Source: Cymbidium sinense
Lineage: Eukaryota; Streptophyta; Magnoliopsida; Asparagales; Orchidaceae
Direction: 5' to 3'
DNA: 64,000 nucleotides
NCBI GenBank assembly: GCA_021442155.1
Contig: CM038216.1
Location: 154,281,009 to 154,345,008 of the forward strand
Made by a program: the position numbers and the translations under genes. The notes below the pieces were generated by a model. It ran no database searches. It was not told where the DNA came from and saw only the letters and a program-made list of their open reading frames with translations. This document shows, piece after piece, positions 61,066 to 64,000 of the stretch (its first letter is position 1; every line of letters begins with the position of its first letter).

Positions 61066-62285
61066 GACGGGATCTTTGACCTATCCGGTCGCTTGTCGAA
61101 AGTAAGGCTGACGCAACTGTGGCGGAATTGAATTCCAGGTGATCTTTGACCCGTCCGAGGTTGTTTGTCGAGTATTTGCTCGATGACGCCTGCGGGAGTG
61201 TATAAAGTTTTGACCTAGGGTTGTTTGTCGGTGTCGGCGACGTTAACCCGTTATGGAAAAGTTGTGCGCATAGAGGATTGCCAACTTATCCAAGGTTGTT
61301 TATCGAACGCTGACCACGGGCGCGCGACGCGGATCGGCTGGCTGGTCGGGTGGACAATCGGCGACGGTAGTCGACGACGGCGGGTTAGCTACGGGATCTT
61401 TGACCTATCCGGGTCTTTGTCGAAAGTGTGTGCTCGACGCACGTGGAAGAGGTTGAATTGAACCAGGATTTTGACCTATCCGGTTGTGTCGAGCGCGACT
61501 CGACGTTAACTGTATGGAAGAGGTCGAGTTGAATGCTAGGATTTTGACCTATCCGGTTGTTTGTCGAGCGCGACTCGGCGACGCTAACTCATGGAAAAGG
61601 TCGAAGTCCATGGGGATTTTGACCTATCCAGGTTGTTTATCTGAGCGCTTACTCGATGAAGTTAACCCGTTATGGAGAAAGTTGCAGGCGCGCCTATAGA
61701 GGATTGCCAACTTATCCAAGGTTGTTTATCGTGCGTGACGATGTTAACCTCATGGAAGAGGTCGGGAAGTCCACTAAGGACCTTTTGACCTATCCGAGGT
61801 TGTTTATCGGAGCGTTTACTCGATGATGTTAACCTGTTATGGAGAAAGTTGTAGGTAGTCTATAGAGGATTGCCAACTTATCCAAGGTTGTTTATCGAAG
61901 CTGCTACTCGACGATGTTAACCTCAGATGGAAGAGGTCGGAAGTCCACTAAGGACCTTTGACCTATCCGAGGTTGTTTATCGAGCGCACTCGATGATGTT
62001 AACCTCGTTATGGAGAAAGTTGTAGGCGCCTATAGAGGATTGCCAACTTATCCAAGGTTGTTTATCGAGTGTTACTGATGTTAACCGTATGGAAGAGGTC
62101 GGGAAGTCCACTGGACCTTGACCTATCCGAGGTTGTTTATCTGAGCGCTACTCGATGATGTTAACTGCTATGGAGAAAGTTGAAGTGCCTATAGGATTGC
62201 CAACTTATCCAAGGTTGTTTATCGAAGCTAATGATGTTAACCTGTATGGAAGAGGTGGGAAGTCCACTAAGGACCTTTTGACCTA
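61066..62285 (+). repeat. Tandem array with a dimeric ~160-170-bp higher-order unit
   Basis: Basic ~80-bp units carry 'gacctatccgaggttgtttatcgag...gatgttaacc'. From about 61.6 kb two unit types alternate: one with 'ggagaaagttg...gattgccaacttatccaagg', the other with 'ggaagaggtcgggaagtccactaaggacc'. The 'gattgccaac' word starts at 61276, 61702, 61868, 62038 and 62195, so the regular part has spacings of 166, 170 and 157 bp. The left part (61.07-61.6 kb) is less regular. Open frames inside are not conserved between units. The array meets a broken reverse transcriptase at about 62285. Confidence 0.85.
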
Positions 62286-62620
62286 TCCGGGTTGTGATTG
62301 CAGTGCATCCATGAAGCTCAACATCTGATGTCCCATGTCGCATCAACTAGTTGGTCGACAATGCAAGGGGGGAAGCTATCTTTTGGGCATGCACGCATCA
62401 AGGTCGCGTCGATGCACATTCTCCAGAACTGCTTTTCGACTAACACTACGCTAGTCAACCGTGTGGGTAGACTTCTCGAATGAACTTGACTTAAGTTTGG
62501 TGATTTCTTGTTCTATGACCGCAATCGCTCGGCGTGAAGGTTCTTTTTTTTGTATCACCGGCCAGGTTGAGTCAACTTTGAGGGAGTGCGTAATGACTTC
62601 CCGTCAATGCCCGTAATATC
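62285..62620 (-). pseudogene. pol: Second Tat-type gypsy element: start of reverse transcriptase
   Basis: Minus strand shows the order RPVIQKKR, then FIREVYPHG with LA following, then a damaged VLV..K stretch, then ACPKDSFP in one frame and MLSFMDA (motif A with catalytic Asp) in another. This is the N-terminal half of a gypsy RT. It stops after motif A where the tandem array begins, so the YxDD part, RNase H and integrase are missing. Frameshifts and stops are present. Confidence 0.75.
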
Positions 62621-63500
62621 GATGCGCCTGCAAAGATATCTTGATTTTACGCAAAAAATCTATTCGATTAGTAGACAAAGAACGATCCCACCTTCACCTT
62701 CGCGATGGATCAACTTCGAGATAGGAAGACAAATTACATCTTCAACCGGAGAAGCCCTTTCGTGAGGCATCCTCATCTCGTAGGTCGAAGTTCTCGATGT
62801 TGAGGGTTACTGACGTAAATGGTCGCTTGTTGATATAGACGCCATCTGGTTGATTCCCACTTACCATGCCGATGCCACCGGTGTCGGAATTTCATCTTGA
62901 GGTGAGGCAATGTATGTGATTACCAATATAGACCGGAGAGGTCTCCCAAATATTGCATTGTACACGACTGCACTTGACTACAATAAATTGTATCAAGTGG
63001 GTCGGGAAATTCTCCAAGAGTTACGGAAGACCGATTGTCCCTTCCACTAATGGTCGACATCAAATCCATACGGACCGCCGCTGGTTGAAGCTTCTCTTTC
63101 TATACCCATGCTAAGGAAAGTGGAGTAAAAAAGAACATCAACCAACTCCCATTGTCGATCAATATCCTTTAATATTGAAGCATGGATCACCACGCATCGA
63201 TGACAAGGGGATCTTGATGTGGGATAAGCCCTCTAGATCTAAATCATCAAAGGTGATAGAATGGTCAACCCGAGACTTCTTCGCTCGCTTTGAAGCAATG
63301 AATATTTGGCTGATAACACCCCTCCCGCAATTATTTCTATCTCTCCACCGCCATTCCTTCAGCTGGTTGCCCTCAAAGATTTGTCGGACGAAGGTTGGTT
63401 TTGTATAAACGCCTAGATACCGACGACGCCTTTCAATCTCTTCGGGCAGCGGCCACGAAAGTGGCGTAATTTCTCTTGATTTCCACCTGTTTTAAAGGTC
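62621..63500 (-). pseudogene. pol: Second Tat-type gypsy element: protease and linker (broken)
   Basis: Minus strand: SITFDDLDLEGLSHIKIPL (about 63.27-63.20 kb), the protease active site RILIDNGSW (Asp codon at 63154-63156), then VVYNAIFGRPL (about 62.97-62.94 kb), the AYNxILGRP motif that follows the protease in Tat-type elements. After it comes the linker with ERASPVEDVI (about 62.75 kb). Its active site is D-N-G rather than the N-P-G of the left element, so this is a different family. Several frameshifts. Confidence 0.78.
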
Positions 63501-64000
63501 GCCACTGACGCTATCCTCTTCCCAAAGAGGATGTTCGCGCATGACGGTTGAGAGTCAGATATTTCCTCTCGATTAAGTCATCCGAGGTCGCCGAGAGGAG
63601 GTTTTGGGGAGGTTGTCGCTCTCTTTTTTCGAGATGTTTGAACATCACCTTTGGGAACCTTCTTCGCGCAGGTTCAAACTGCTGTCGATGAGCACCGATA
63701 GCCGGAGATTTGTGCTCTATTCTGGACGGACCAAAGAATGGACCTGCTCCGTGACATTATGATGAAGTATCCCGGAGTCCTCCGAGAAGCACGCCTCAAA
63801 AGTTCGATCTACGGTATCTTCGCTTCGAGGAGAACCTCTCGAAGTATTCTTGAGGGACTCTCCATCGCTCGCGATTCGAGAGATGTGATGAATCCGATGA
63901 TTCTCTTGTTCGCCAGAACTATTCTACAAAAATCATGAAGCTCTCCAAATGATCTGACGGACCCTTAAGCAATAGAACCAAGTACCAGCCTGCCCTTGAG
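63501..64000 (-). pseudogene. gag: Second Tat-type gypsy element: gag C-terminal part (broken)
   Basis: Minus strand, running in from the right edge: a SFGELHDF/FW stretch, then SSHLSNRERWRVPQEYFERF (about 63.87-63.82 kb). This is the usual SHLLxIKQxxxESLRxYxxRF stretch of a retrotransposon gag domain, followed by lower-similarity sequence to the protease. Partial because the window ends. Confidence 0.68.

Noticed and set aside
61225..61699. Open frames inside the tandem array
   Set aside because: Frames are not maintained from unit to unit because of small gaps, so the array is not coding.

Overview
The window looks like intergenic DNA from a large, repeat-rich flowering-plant genome. There is no prokaryotic gene organisation, and I found no intact host gene, tRNA gene or rRNA gene. 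About 56.5 kb on the left is built almost entirely from copies of one giant Ty3/gypsy LTR-retrotransposon family of the Tat/Ogre type. The evidence is a primer-binding site matching the 3' end of tRNA-Arg, a protease followed by a PWIH-type motif, two RNase H modules and very long LTRs. The species cannot be fixed from the sequence.

Layout. From 1 to 10.07 kb there is a jumble of inverted LTR pieces, followed by a minus-strand protease/linker fragment. At 10072-17703 lies a complete 7.63 kb solo LTR (minus strand) with a 5-bp target duplication. It sits inside an older minus-strand copy of the same family, whose gag, primer-binding site and LTR end continue at 17.7-22.0 kb. Plus-strand LTR pieces occupy 22.4-28.655 kb. 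A near full-length plus-strand element then runs from 28656 to about 56540: 5' LTR of about 8.1 kb, decayed tRNA-Arg primer site, a leader full of stem-loops, gag, protease, reverse transcriptase, two RNase H modules, integrase, a repeat-rich tail, and a 3' LTR lacking both ends. All coding parts are broken by stops, many of them TAG where CAG would be expected.

From 56.5 to 59 kb is unassigned, partly LTR-like DNA. From 59 to 64 kb base composition changes to CpG-rich. This part holds two divergent TATA boxes about 1 kb apart, short repeats, a dimeric tandem array (61.07-62.29 kb), and a second, different Tat-type gypsy element on the minus strand (gag, protease, start of reverse transcriptase) whose RT is cut off by the array.

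The most interesting signal is the leader of the 28.7-56.5 kb element. Between the primer-binding site and gag, about 18 tandem units of 60-110 bp each hold a stem-loop. The better-preserved units keep the loop nearly constant (ATACCAAATTT) while the two stem arms change together, including G-U pairs. Two further leader hairpins show compensatory changes between the plus-strand element and the older minus-strand copy. This suggests a selected RNA structure rather than a simple satellite.
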